From contig OY970315.1 of NCBI GenBank assembly GCA_963716525.1, positions 1,550,001 to 1,614,000 of the forward strand: a DNA stretch of 64,000 bases, read 5' to 3'. The DNA is from JBBREP01 sp963716525. Its GTDB lineage: Bacteria; Actinomycetota; Acidimicrobiia; IMCC26256; PALSA-610. Both the position numbers and the translations under genes were made by a program. Below are positions 21,932 through 32,689 of the stretch, piece after piece. Within the stretch, counting starts at the first letter, position 1, and each line of letters starts with the position of its first letter. The notes under the pieces are model-generated. The model was given only the letters and a program-made list of their open reading frames with translations, did no database searches and was not told where the DNA came from.

Positions 21932-23463
21932 TCGACCAGCTTCTCGGCGAAGTGCGTGCCGCCGACGTCGTTCAACACCATTTGCGCGTCGACCCGGTCG
22001 ATCACCGAGAGCTCGTTCGGTGCCCACGTGTCGTGGTACGTGACCGCGTTGCCACCCCCCGGAGCCGTGACCGGGGTCTGGCCCGGCGGCACGTGACCCA
22101 GGATGTAGCTCACGATGTAGACGCACTCCTTCTGCACCGCTGAAGGCGACACCTTGAGCGCGGTGGCCATCTGCTTGATCCGGTTCGCGTCCGACGCGTT
22201 GTAGGAGACGCTCACGTGGCGGGTGGTCACGTCCTTGAACGCCCCGAGCCCGTCGGGCGTGCCGAGCCCCGTGGGCCCGTCGTAGCCGGGTTTGCCGGTG
22301 CACCGGTACGTGCCGCCGCAGCTGCCGTTGCTACCACTCGTGACGTCGAACAGGTTGCGACCCACGTTGGCGTACGTGAAGCTCGCGTTCGACTGCGACG
22401 CCGCACCACCGGCCATCGCGTACACGGCGCCGACGATCGGCGTCGCCGCGCTCGTGCCGCCGTACACGAGCCAGCCGCCCATGCCGTAGGTGTCGTAGAC
22501 CGACAGGCCGGTGGCGGGATCGGCGACCGCCGAGACGTCGGCGGTCATCCGCTTGCTGCACGCGTTGTCGTGCTGCCAGCTGGGCTTGGCGAGGTAGAAC
22601 GAGCAGCCGCTCCCCGCGCCACTCCAAGCCGATTCGGTGAAGCCGCGCGGGTTGTTCGCCCGGTGGAGCGCAGTGCCGCCGACTGCGGTCACCGACTTGA
22701 AGGTGGTCGGGACCTGCGGACCCGCCGCGTAGCCGTGGTCGTCGGTGGCGACGGTCTGGATGACGCCGGGGTGCGAGTAGTGCGACTCGAGCGAAGTCTC
22801 ACCGCTGAACTCGCCGCCGCTGTAGCTATTGGAGACGATGTGCGCCTTCGCCGACGCGGTGTCGACTGCCGCGGCGAGGTTCGCGAACGAGTTCGAGAAC
22901 GCCTCGACGAGCACGATCTTGCATTTCGGGCAGGTGGCGGAGACCATGTCGACGTCGAGTGAGATCTCGGCTCCCCAGCCCGTGTCGCCGCTCGGAAGCG
23001 GTGACTTGGCACCGTTCTGGTTGAGCTTGGTGAAGCAGCCGTTCGCAGTGGTGCACTTCGGCAGCCCGAACTGGTTGCGGTACACCTGCAGGTCGGACTC
23101 GGCCTTCGGGTCGTCGTACACGTCGACGATCGCGACGGTGCCGCCGTTCGCGACCGCCGAGGTGAGGTTGTACGCCTTCTGGATGTCGGCCGGGTGGTAA
23201 CCCGACGGGTTCACCGAGGGCCCGGCGCCGCGGGTCACGAGGTCGTGCCCGGCGCTGTCGACGCGGATCAGCGCCTGGCAGCTCGCATAGCCGGGCGCAG
23301 CGGGCGCGCACGCCGACCGCGCGGTTGCCCCACTGGCGACCGACGGCGAGGCAGAGGCGGTGACGGTGCCGGCCCCACCGGCAACCGGTGTGACGCCGAT
23401 GAGCGTGGCGACCGCCGCGCTCATTGCCATCACGGCGTACACAGGACCATGTTTCATGCGCAT
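21904..23463 (-). CDS. Secreted S53-type serine peptidase
   Basis: Predicted extracellular sedolisin-like (S53) peptidase of 519 residues. A signal peptide is visible (MRMKHG, then a hydrophobic stretch to about residue 32). The catalytic acid pair fits WGAEISLDVDMV, the serine is in YGGTSAATPIVG, and a calcium-site-like end follows (GYDGPTGLGTPDG). The long activation prodomain of classical S53 enzymes is absent; the catalytic region begins about 80 residues in. A C-terminal extension of about 110 residues is of unknown function. ATG 23463 has AAAGGA seven bases upstream. A small gene with a strong ribosome binding site lies 118 bases upstream on the same strand. Confidence 0.82.
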   Translation of the reverse strand: MRMKHGPVYAVMAMSAAVATLIGVTPVAGGAGTVTASASPSVASGATARSACAPAAPGYASCQALIRVDSAGHDLVTRGAGPSVNPSGYHPADIQKAYNLTSAVANGGTVAIVDVYDDPKAESDLQVYRNQFGLPKCTTANGCFTKLNQNGAKSPLPSGDTGWGAEISLDVDMVSATCPKCKIVLVEAFSNSFANLAAAVDTASAKAHIVSNSYSGGEFSGETSLESHYSHPGVIQTVATDDHGYAAGPQVPTTFKSVTAVGGTALHRANNPRGFTESAWSGAGSGCSFYLAKPSWQHDNACSKRMTADVSAVADPATGLSVYDTYGMGGWLVYGGTSAATPIVGAVYAMAGGAASQSNASFTYANVGRNLFDVTSGSNGSCGGTYRCTGKPGYDGPTGLGTPDGLGAFKDVTTRHVSVSYNASDANRIKQMATALKVSPSAVQKECVYIVSYILGHVPPGQTPVTAPGGGNAVTYHDTWAPNELSVIDRVDAQMVLNDVGGTHFAEKLVDYLLALGGK

Positions 23464-23580
23464 CGGAGATTCCTTTCTACGAGAGGCGTCCACTTCTGAG
23501 CGTCGCCGCGTACCGGCCTCGCCGCCGAGAGCGCCCGCCGGACACAGCGGACGCTCCCGGATTGGGAGGCGAGACGCGGG

Positions 23581-23733
23581 CTACGCGGCTTGGTCGGCGA
23601 ACCTCGCGAGATACGACGAGGACATCGCCACCGGGCCGAGCGTCACCGGATCCGCGTCGAAACCCTCGCCGAAGGAAGCGGCGGCCGTGGCCGGCTGAGC
23701 GGCGGCGGCGTGCATGGGTCGTCGCACGGTCAT
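23581..23733 (-). CDS. Small 50-residue protein, unknown function
   Basis: A short open frame not resembling any family I know. It is supported by one of the best ribosome binding sites in the window (GGGGAGG, then CAAC, then ATG at 23733). The product starts MTVRRPMHAAAAQPATAAAS, has an alanine-rich first half and ends SSSYLARFADQAA; it has no clear membrane segment and no cysteine. It lies between the histidine kinase gene and the peptidase gene, all on the minus strand, and just downstream of three phased direct repeats. It could be a peptide signal, a peptidase partner or simply a leader peptide. The evidence for translation is the binding site and position only. Confidence 0.5.
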   Translation of the reverse strand: MTVRRPMHAAAAQPATAAASFGEGFDADPVTLGPVAMSSSYLARFADQAA

Positions 23734-23824
23734 GTTGCCTCCCCAGGCCCTACGCGGATCCGCACCTGATGATTCCGCCCGGTGCGCCCGACATGCTGGT
23801 GGGCCAACGCGACAGTCGTGCGCG

Positions 23825-23852
23825 AATCACGTAACAATCACGCGACAATCAC
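23825..23852 (-). promoter_or_regulatory. Three direct repeats at 11-bp spacing, candidate response-regulator operator
   Basis: AATCAC (GTGATT on the minus strand) occurs at 23825-23830, 23836-23841 and 23847-23852, exactly 11 bases apart. OmpR/PhoB-family regulators bind tandem half-sites of this spacing. The array lies 92 bases before the small gene at 23733, just after the kinase stop codon, and the neighbouring regulator gene (25268) is of the OmpR class. Binding is an inference. Confidence 0.55.
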
Positions 23853-23892
23853 CGTCAGCGACGAACCGCGCAGCGGCGCGCGGCTCAACTGT

Positions 23893-25278
23893 TCAGACGG
23901 TCGCGAGCGGCAGCTCGACCCGCAGGCGGGCCCCGCCGTCGGGACTGTCGAGCACCGCCAGCGAGCCACCATGGACCCGGCAATGCTCGGCCGCGATGGA
24001 GAGCCCGAGACCGGTTCCGGGTGCGGTCGATGCCCGGCTCGACTCGCCGCGATGGAAGCGTTCGAGGACGCGCTCGCGCTCGGCCGGCACGATCCCGGGT
24101 CCGGCGTCGTCCACCGTGATCGTGAGCTTGGCGGGGGCATTTGGTGTCGCCGCGCAGCCGCCGAGCACCAGCCGGGTGGGGCCGCCGGCGTAGTGGTCGG
24201 CGTTGTCGAGCAGGTTCGCGAGCACGCGATCGATGCGGCGGCGATCGAGCCGCGCCGCGGCCGGCGCCGACTCCTCCACGATCACAGGAACCTCACTGTG
24301 GTGGGTGCGGTCGAGGATGTCGCGCACCATGCCGGCGGGCTCGACGACGTCGAGCGCGAGCGGGTCGGCGGCGGTGTCCATGCGGGAGATCTCGAGCAGG
24401 TCGAGCACCAGGCGTTCGAAGCGCCGGATCTGGCGGCGCAGCGTGTCGAGCGCGGGGCGGGCGTTCTCTCCCACCCGGCGGTCGAGGACGTCGATCGCGG
24501 CGCTCATCGCGGTCAGCGGCGTGCGCAGCTCGTGGCTCACGTCGGACGCGAAGCGCGCTTCGCGGTCGATGCGCTCCTCCAGCGCGTCCACCATGTCGTT
24601 GAACGAACGGGTGAACGGCGCAAGGTCCTTGTCTGCGATCGTGAGGCGCGTCTCGCGATCGTCGTCGGCGATGCGCTCGGCGGTCTGGGCCATCGCCTCC
24701 ATGGGCCGCAGCAGCCGGCGGCTCGCGAGCCGGCCGAGGGCGGCACCGAGCAGCGTCGTCGTGGCCGCGGCGATCGTGACGATGATCGCGAGCGCACGCA
24801 GCGTCGACTCGAGCTCGGTGAGCGGGAAGATCTCGTAGTAGATGCCGCGCCCCGCGAAGGGTACGGCGACCACCACGGCGCGATTGCCGTCGATGGTAGC
24901 GGTGCGGTGCTCGGTGCGCTGTCCCGGCAACGTGCGCAGTGCCGCCGGCACCGCCGTGGCGTCGAGCTCGGCGGCCTGCGCGTACCAACGTCCGTCGAGT
25001 TGCACGACGGCGTGCGCGCCGTCGGTGCTCGTGATGCCGACGAGGGCGGTGCCGTCGGCTTCCGGTGCAGAAGTGATCGACCGGGTCGCAATGCGCGCGT
25101 TCGCCGAGGCTTCCCGTGTGGCGAGCGCGATGCGCTTGGAGAGCAGGTAGTTGTGCGCGAGCGTGTACGTCATCGCGGCGAGGCCGACCGACAGGACGAG
25201 CGCGAGGAGAGCGAAGGCCGCGCTCGTGCGGGCCCGCAGTCCGACGCGGCCGGCGAACGGGCCGCGGTCACGCACCAT
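23893..25278 (-). CDS. Two-component sensor histidine kinase
   Basis: Membrane-bound sensor kinase of 461 residues. Order: transmembrane helix 1 (about residues 17-40), an extracytoplasmic sensing region of about 110 residues, transmembrane helix 2 (about 155-180), a HAMP domain (LLRPMEAMAQTAERIADDD), the phosphoacceptor box FASDVSHELRTPLTAMSA, an N box (LANLLDNADHYAGG) and G boxes (DDAGPGI, GTGLGLSIA). ATG 25278 overlaps the regulator stop by 11 bases, so the pair is co-translated. The architecture resembles MtrB/PrrB kinases of actinobacteria but the assignment to one of these is not secure. Confidence 0.92.
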   Translation of the reverse strand: MVRDRGPFAGRVGLRARTSAAFALLALVLSVGLAAMTYTLAHNYLLSKRIALATREASANARIATRSITSAPEADGTALVGITSTDGAHAVVQLDGRWYAQAAELDATAVPAALRTLPGQRTEHRTATIDGNRAVVVAVPFAGRGIYYEIFPLTELESTLRALAIIVTIAAATTTLLGAALGRLASRRLLRPMEAMAQTAERIADDDRETRLTIADKDLAPFTRSFNDMVDALEERIDREARFASDVSHELRTPLTAMSAAIDVLDRRVGENARPALDTLRRQIRRFERLVLDLLEISRMDTAADPLALDVVEPAGMVRDILDRTHHSEVPVIVEESAPAAARLDRRRIDRVLANLLDNADHYAGGPTRLVLGGCAATPNAPAKLTITVDDAGPGIVPAERERVLERFHRGESSRASTAPGTGLGLSIAAEHCRVHGGSLAVLDSPDGGARLRVELPLATV

Positions 25279-25954
25279 CGACCAGCTTGTAACCCATTCC
25301 ACGAACGGTCTGGAGCTGTGTCGGTGCCGAGGGATCGTCCTCGATCTTGGTGCGCAGCCGGTGGATGTGCGCGTCGACGGTGCGCGTATCGCCGGCCGAT
25401 TCGTAGCCCCATACCCGCTCGAGCAGCTGGTCGCGGCTGCGCACTGCGCCGTTGCTATCGGCCAGCTCGCACAGCAGGCAGAACTCAGTGCGGGTCAGCT
25501 CGACCGGCACGCCCCGCTTGCTCACCATGCCTTCGGCCTTGCGGATCTCGATGTCGCCGACGTTGACCACGGAACGGTCGCCGTGGGCGGCGTATGACCG
25601 CCGCAACAACGCGCGGATGCGGGCTGTCAGCTCGCGCCCGACGAACGGCTTGGTCACGTAGTCGTCGGCCCCGGCCTCGAGTGCGGCGACAATGTCGACG
25701 CTGTCCGCGTGGGCCGACACGACGATGATCGGCACGTTGCTCCGCTGGCGGACGAGCTGGCAGACCTCGATGCCGTGCCGGCCCGGGAGACGGAGATCCA
25801 GCAGGACGACATCGGGTTCGTCCGACAGGATGCGCACGATCGCGCTGTCGCCGTCGGCCGCTTCGAGCACCGCGTAGCCGTCGTCCTCGAGGAGCAGGCG
25901 CAGCATCGTGCGCACGTCGAGGTCGTCCTCGACCACCAGTGCCCGAGCCGTCAT
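25268..25954 (-). CDS. OmpR-family response regulator
   Basis: DNA-binding partner of the adjacent kinase, 228 residues. The receiver domain has the acidic pair (VVEDD), the phosphorylated aspartate in DVVLLDLRLPG near residue 52 and the lysine in YVTKPF. The C-terminal winged helix includes ELTRTEFCLLCELA and RTVDAHIHRLRTKIEDD, the OmpR/PhoB recognition-helix region. It is transcribed divergently from acsA (111 bases between starts), which may place acsA under its control too. Confidence 0.93.
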   Translation of the reverse strand: MTARALVVEDDLDVRTMLRLLLEDDGYAVLEAADGDSAIVRILSDEPDVVLLDLRLPGRHGIEVCQLVRQRSNVPIIVVSAHADSVDIVAALEAGADDYVTKPFVGRELTARIRALLRRSYAAHGDRSVVNVGDIEIRKAEGMVSKRGVPVELTRTEFCLLCELADSNGAVRSRDQLLERVWGYESAGDTRTVDAHIHRLRTKIEDDPSAPTQLQTVRGMGYKLVDGA

Positions 25955-26065
25955 GCCAACAGTCTCGCGGCTCGCGACGCGCCGGGCCAACGGGGAGCGG
26001 CGACCGGCCGGGCGCTGGTTCGACGGCCCTGAACGGTGGTCGACGCCTTCGGTAGCCTCGGCCTC

Positions 26066-28021
<1,956 letters not shown>

Positions 28022-28031
28022 CGGACTCCTG

Positions 28032-28544
28032 GTGGTCCGGCCCGAGCCGGGGCGCCCCGTGCGCGTCCCCGAGAACTGGAGTTGGTTCGACGCGCCCGCC
28101 GAGCCCGGACCGGCCGTCGTGGTCGACATCGACGGCGTGCTCTCGGACGCCGCCGGCCGCCAGCACTACCTCGAGGCGCCGCGTGCCGACTGGCGCGCGT
28201 TCTTCGACGCGTGCGGCGACGATCCGGTCATCGAGGAGGTGCGGCACCTGCTCGACCTCCTCGATCCCGGTCTGCGGGTCGTGTTGCTGACGGCCCGCCC
28301 GCACCGGGTCCACCCGCTCACCGAGGCGTGGTTGCGGCACTACGGCATCCGCTGGGACCTGCTCGTGATGCGGTCGTGGGGCGATTACGACTGGGCCCGG
28401 GACTTCAAGCAGGCCTCGGTGTGGGAGCTGCGCCAGTACGGGTTCGACCTCAAGCTCGCCTTCGAGGACGACCGCCGCAACGTCGCCATGTTCCGCTCGG
28501 AAGGCATTCCGACCCTCTACGTGCATTCCGGCTACTACGACTGA
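28032..28544 (+). CDS. HAD-superfamily phosphatase-like protein
   Basis: A 170-residue protein with the HAD catalytic series: motif I DIDGVLSD near residue 32, motif II LLTARP, a lysine in DFKQA and motif IV FEDDRRN. This order and spacing resemble the phosphatase domain of polynucleotide-kinase-type and related small HAD proteins. It begins ten bases after acsA at GTG 28032 and is probably co-transcribed with it. The substrate is unknown. Confidence 0.7.
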   Translation: MVRPEPGRPVRVPENWSWFDAPAEPGPAVVVDIDGVLSDAAGRQHYLEAPRADWRAFFDACGDDPVIEEVRHLLDLLDPGLRVVLLTARPHRVHPLTEAWLRHYGIRWDLLVMRSWGDYDWARDFKQASVWELRQYGFDLKLAFEDDRRNVAMFRSEGIPTLYVHSGYYD

Positions 28545-28549
28545 CCACA

Positions 28550-28567
28550 CTGGGTGACCTCACCCAG
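28550..28567 (+). terminator. Small hairpin after the HAD gene
   Basis: CTGGGTG (28550-28556) pairs with CACCCAG (28561-28567) around a four-base loop, just after the HAD gene stop and before pilB. No T run follows, so termination is only possible. Confidence 0.3.
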
Positions 28568-28619
28568 GTGAGCCATTTGTGCGGTCCGGCCTTTCGGCTC
28601 GGTGTCTGCGGCCGATCGG

Positions 28620-30431
28620 ATGAACATGAGCCGGTCGCGCTCGCGCACGGACAAGTCGCCGCCGTCAACCGACGTGGCGGGCACCGGCGCGCCCGCCACC
28701 CCTGCTCACGAGGCGGCGAGCGACGCGCCGCGCCACCGCGGTGTGCGCATCGGTGAGCTGCTGGAGCAGCGCGGGCTCGTCACCGCGGAGCAGATCGACC
28801 AGGCCGTCGAGGCCCAGCGCGGCACCGGGAAGCGCCTCGGCCGCATGCTCGTCGAGCTGGGTTTCGTGCACGAGCGCGACCTCGCGACCGCGCTCGCGGA
28901 GCAGGTGGGTCTCGAGGTCGTCGACCTCCGCCACACCGATCTCGACGTCGATCTCGCCAGTCTGCTGCCTGAAAACCTTGCCCGCGAGCTGCACGCGGTG
29001 CCGGTACGGCGCGTCGGTCCGCGCATCGAAGTCGCGGTCGGCGACCCGCTCGCTCCCGATATCACGAACCGCCTGATCCAGGCGACCGAGACGCCGGTGC
29101 GGCTCTGCGTCGCCGGTGTGACCGACATCGACCTCGCGATCAACCGGGTCTACCGTTCGACCGCTCGGGTGGGCGACGCGATCCGCATCTTCGAGGCGCG
29201 CTCCGAGGCCCGCCGCGCCACTACCGACCAATCCTCCACCGGGACTGCGGTCACCACTGTCGACGAGAACGCGCCGATCGTGCAGGTGGTCAACCTGATC
29301 ATCGAGCAGGCGGTTCGTGACCGCGCCTCTGACGTGCACATCGAGCCGCAGGAGCACCAGGTGCGGGTGCGTGTACGCACCGACGGCGCGTTGCACGAGG
29401 TGCTGACCCTGCCGTCCGACATGGCCCAGTCGCTCCTGTCGCGCATCAAGGTGATGGCCGATATGAACATCGTCGAGCGCAGGCGCCCGCAGGACGGCCA
29501 GTTCCACGTCTCGTTGCGGGACCACGACCTCGACGTGCGCGTCTCGACCACGGCGACCGTCTTCGGCGAGAAGGCGGTACTTCGGTTGCTCGAGAAGAGC
29601 CGGGCCCTCTACACGCTCGACGAGCTCGGCATGCCCGACGACACGGCCGAGCTCTACCGCGAGCTGGTGCGGGCCCCGTACGGGATGGTCATCTGCGCGG
29701 GACCGACCGGATCGGGCAAGACGACGACGCTGTACGCGACGCTCGCCGAGATCGCGAGCGACGAGATCAACGTCACGACGATCGAGGATCCCGTGGAGTA
29801 CGTGTTCCCGTCGATCACGCAGATCCAGATCAACGAGGCGGCCGGTGTCACGTTCGCGTCGGGACTGCGGTCGATCCTGCGGCAGGACCCGGACGTGATC
29901 CTGGTGGGCGAGATCCGCGACGTCGAGACGGCGCGTATCGCCACGCAGGCGGCACTCACCGGTCACTTCGTGCTCTCGTCGTTGCACGCCACCGACTCCG
30001 TGTCCGCGCTGCACCGGTTCATCGACATGGGCATCGAGCCGTTCCTCGTCGCGTCGGCGCTGCTCGGCGTGGTGGGCCAGCGGCTCATCCGCAAGATCTG
30101 CCCGCACTGCCTCGCGCCGTACCAGCCGTCGATCGAGGAGCGCGCGTACTACGACGCCACGATGCCCGACAGCGAGAAGACGCAGTGGTTCCACGGCGAG
30201 GGCTGCAACTTCTGCGGCAACACCGGCTATCTCGGCCGGGTCGGCATCTACGAGGTGTTGCGTCTTACCGAGGAGCTGCGGGATCTCGTTGTGCACGGTG
30301 CGCCGCTGCAGGACATCCGGAGCGTCGCGTTGATCCAGGGCCTCCAGACGTTGCAGGGCCAGGCGTTGCATCTCGTGGAGGACGACGTCACGACGGTCAG
30401 CGAAGTGCTGCGCACGAGCTACGTGATGTGA
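28620..30431 (+). CDS. pilB: Type IV pilus assembly ATPase
   Basis: Cytoplasmic hexameric ATPase of the GspE/PilB class that powers pilin polymerisation. The 603 residues contain an N-terminal MshEN/T2SSE-type domain (GVRIGELLEQRGLVTAEQID from about residue 41), Walker A GPTGSGKTTT near residue 361, an Asp box and Walker B (DPDVILVGEIRD), and a zinc-binding CPHC...CNFC tetracysteine motif near residues 495-530, which separates PilB/GspE from PilT. A low-complexity basic/Ser leader of about 40 residues comes first. ATG 28620 is preferred; pilC follows 30 bases downstream. Confidence 0.93.
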   Translation: MNMSRSRSRTDKSPPSTDVAGTGAPATPAHEAASDAPRHRGVRIGELLEQRGLVTAEQIDQAVEAQRGTGKRLGRMLVELGFVHERDLATALAEQVGLEVVDLRHTDLDVDLASLLPENLARELHAVPVRRVGPRIEVAVGDPLAPDITNRLIQATETPVRLCVAGVTDIDLAINRVYRSTARVGDAIRIFEARSEARRATTDQSSTGTAVTTVDENAPIVQVVNLIIEQAVRDRASDVHIEPQEHQVRVRVRTDGALHEVLTLPSDMAQSLLSRIKVMADMNIVERRRPQDGQFHVSLRDHDLDVRVSTTATVFGEKAVLRLLEKSRALYTLDELGMPDDTAELYRELVRAPYGMVICAGPTGSGKTTTLYATLAEIASDEINVTTIEDPVEYVFPSITQIQINEAAGVTFASGLRSILRQDPDVILVGEIRDVETARIATQAALTGHFVLSSLHATDSVSALHRFIDMGIEPFLVASALLGVVGQRLIRKICPHCLAPYQPSIEERAYYDATMPDSEKTQWFHGEGCNFCGNTGYLGRVGIYEVLRLTEELRDLVVHGAPLQDIRSVALIQGLQTLQGQALHLVEDDVTTVSEVLRTSYVM

Positions 30432-30461
30432 CTCGGTGAACGGGAACACGGAGAGCACGGC

Positions 30462-31669
30462 ATGACGACCTACAGCTACGTCGCGACGGATGTCGACGGC
30501 AAGTCGGTCAAGGGGTCTCGCGAGTCCGCGAGCGAGGAGACGCTGCGCTACGAGCTGCTCGCGCTGAACCTCGCGGTCGACCGCATCAAGGAGAAGAAGC
30601 CGTTCCTGCAGGTGGAGCTGTCGCCTCAGCGCGTCAAGCCCGCCGAGATCCTGCACTTCTCGCGCCAGATCGCGGCGTTCGTGCGGGCCGGTATCGCGAT
30701 CACGGATGCGCTCGACGTGATACGCGACGGCACCGAGAACAAGCGGTGGAAGCAGATCGTGTCGGAGATGCGCGAGAACATCGAAGCCGGCCTGCCATTT
30801 TCCGACACCGTCGCCGAGCACGCGGCGCTGTTCCCCCCTATTACCTCGGCATCGTGCGCTCCGCCGAGTTGACCGGCCGGCTCGACGAGGCGCTCGACCA
30901 GCTCGCCGACTACATGAGCCGCGACATGGACGCGCGCCACAAGATCACGAGCGCGCTCATCTACCCGTGCGTGATCGCGGTCTTCTCGGTCGCGACGGTC
31001 GCGCTCATGGCCACGTTCGTGCTCCCTCGGTTCGTGAAGTTCTTCAAGCAGCTGCATTCGAAGCTGCCGCTGCCCACCCGCATGCTGCTGTTCGTCGCCG
31101 ACTTCTTCAAGAACTACTGGTTCGTCACGCCGGCCGTCGTCGCGATCATCGTCGGGATCGCGGTGTGGATGCGGCGGACCGAGTCCGGGCAGATGGCTCG
31201 CGACCGCCTGCTGCTCTCGGTGCCAGCGGTCAAGGGCGTGGTGCAGTACGCGGTGATCGAGCGCTTCGCCCGGATCCTCGGCGCGATGGTGGGAGCCGGT
31301 GTGCCCTTGCCGGAGGCGATGCTCGGCGCGATCGCGGCCGCCAACAACCGTGTGTTCTCCTACAAGGTGCGCGACGCGCACGAGCGCATGCTCGAGGGCG
31401 AAGGTCTCGCCGGTCCGGTCGAGCAGGCCGACTTCTTCCCGCCCGCCGCCGTGCAGATGATCCGGGTCGGGGAGAACACCGGAACCCTCGAAGCCCAGCT
31501 CGAGAACATCGCGGACTACTACGGGCGCGAGCTCGAGTTCCGGCTGAAGAAGCTCACCTCGCTGTTCGAGCCGGCCGTCATCATCTTCATGGGCGTGATC
31601 GTCGGTTTCGTGGCTGTGGCCCTCATCAGCGCCATGTACGGCGTCCTGAACGGCCAGAAGGTCCACTGA
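30462..31669 (+). CDS. pilC: Type IV pilus inner-membrane platform protein, one frame break
   Basis: PilC/GspF polytopic platform protein, about 402 codons. The first frame (MTTYSYVATDVDGKSVKGS... to EHAALFPP) contains the first F-domain; the rest (YYLGIVRSAELTGRLDEAL onward) is in another frame. The break is in a C6 run at 30833-30838; one missing C restores FPPYYLGIV exactly. The second half shows two long hydrophobic stretches, the repeated F-domain with MIRVGENTGTLEAQLENIADYY, and a final membrane helix. Position between pilB and the pilins supports the call. Confidence 0.87.
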
Positions 31670-31809
31670 TCGCGGGTCGCGGGCGGCTCGCTGTCGAACC
31701 GGGTCGTTCGAATCATTCAGGTCGGGCGTTCGGGGGCCGTAAGGAACTTGGAATCGCGTTGCCGCGCCGGCATACGGGCCCGGCTCGGCGAGAGGAAGGG
31801 TCATCCCCA

Positions 31810-32172
31810 ATGTTGCAGCACATTCGCTCGACCGAGACCTGGCGCACGAAGAATCTTCGCCAGAAGGGCTTCACGCTCGTGGAGCTCTTGGTGGTGATCT
31901 CGATCCTGGGCATCCTCGCCGCAGTCGTGGTCTTCTCGGTGAGCGGCATCACCGACAAGGGCCAGACGAGCGCCTGCCAGACCGACTCGTCGGAGATCCG
32001 CACCGCGGTGGCCGCGTACCAGGCGAAGAACAACCCGACGGACGAGCCGACGATGGCAGAGCTCGTGTCGGGCGGCCTCCTGCAGCAGGCCTCGACGCTG
32101 TACACGCTCACCTGGCCGAGCGATGTGCTGACGCTCACCGGTCAGGGCACCTGCAGCGGCGTCGCCGGCTAA
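31810..32172 (+). CDS. pilA: Type IV pilin, copy 1
   Basis: Prepilin of 120 residues with a 20-residue basic leader, the prepilin-peptidase site G20/F21 (KGFTLVELLVVISIL) and Glu25, which is Glu5 of the mature protein. The hydrophobic helix is followed by a short globular domain with two cysteines (56 and 115) that probably form the C-terminal disulfide loop. A second copy begins 395 bases downstream and differs mainly in the last 25 residues. The leader is longer than in typical type IVa pilins. No prepilin peptidase gene is in the window. Confidence 0.92.
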   Translation: MLQHIRSTETWRTKNLRQKGFTLVELLVVISILGILAAVVVFSVSGITDKGQTSACQTDSSEIRTAVAAYQAKNNPTDEPTMAELVSGGLLQQASTLYTLTWPSDVLTLTGQGTCSGVAG

Positions 32173-32204
32173 GCCCGCGGAACTCGCACCGAAGGGAAAT
32201 CGAA

Positions 32205-32567
32205 ATGTTGGCTCACATTCGCTCGACCGAGACCTGGCGCACGAAGAACCTTCGCCAGAAGGGCTTCACGCTCGTGGAGCTCTTGGTGGTGATCTCGATC
32301 CTGGGCATCCTCGCCGCAGTCGTGGTCTTCTCGGTGAGCGGCATCACCGACAAGGGCCAGACGAGCGCCTGCCAGACCGACTCGTCGGAGATCCGCACCG
32401 CGGTGGCCGCGTACCAGGCGAAGAACAACCCGACGGACGAGCCGACGATGGCGCAGCTCGTGTCGGGCGGCCTCCTGCAGCAGGCCTCGACGCTGTACAC
32501 GATCACCTACCCGAGTGGCGTGCTGACGCTCACCGGCGCCGGCAACTGCAGCGGCGTCGCCGGATAG
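32205..32567 (+). CDS. pilA: Type IV pilin, copy 2
   Basis: Tandem duplicate of the previous pilin, also 120 residues. Over the first 95 residues the two differ only at position 3 (Q/A) and at one E/Q change; the last part differs (TITYPSGVLTLTGAGNC against TLTWPSDVLTLTGQGTC). Nucleotide identity is nearly complete over about 300 bases. The change is concentrated in the disulfide-bounded C-terminal region, the surface-exposed part of a pilus. A strong hairpin follows 13 bases after the stop. Confidence 0.92.
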   Translation: MLAHIRSTETWRTKNLRQKGFTLVELLVVISILGILAAVVVFSVSGITDKGQTSACQTDSSEIRTAVAAYQAKNNPTDEPTMAQLVSGGLLQQASTLYTITYPSGVLTLTGAGNCSGVAG

Positions 32568-32579
32568 ATCCTCACACCG

Positions 32580-32625
32580 CGAACGCGAAGAAGGGGAGGC
32601 TTGCGCCTCCCCTTCTTCGCGTTCG
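32580..32625. terminator. Perfect 21-bp hairpin between pilA2 and pilT
   Basis: The arms 32580-32600 and 32605-32625 are perfectly complementary over 21 bases around a TTGC loop. It lies between the convergent pilin and pilT genes and can act on both strands. There is no long T tract after it. Confidence 0.75.
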
Positions 32626-32689
32626 TTGCGATGTTCGCGTTCGCCGTGTGCGGCTCGGTGTGCGTCGTGTGCGGCTCGCGATGCGCCGG

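Noticed and set aside
23893..25954. Firm naming of the two-component pair as MtrAB
   Set aside because: The kinase layout is similar, but the usual lpqB neighbour is missing and several actinobacterial pairs share these motifs.
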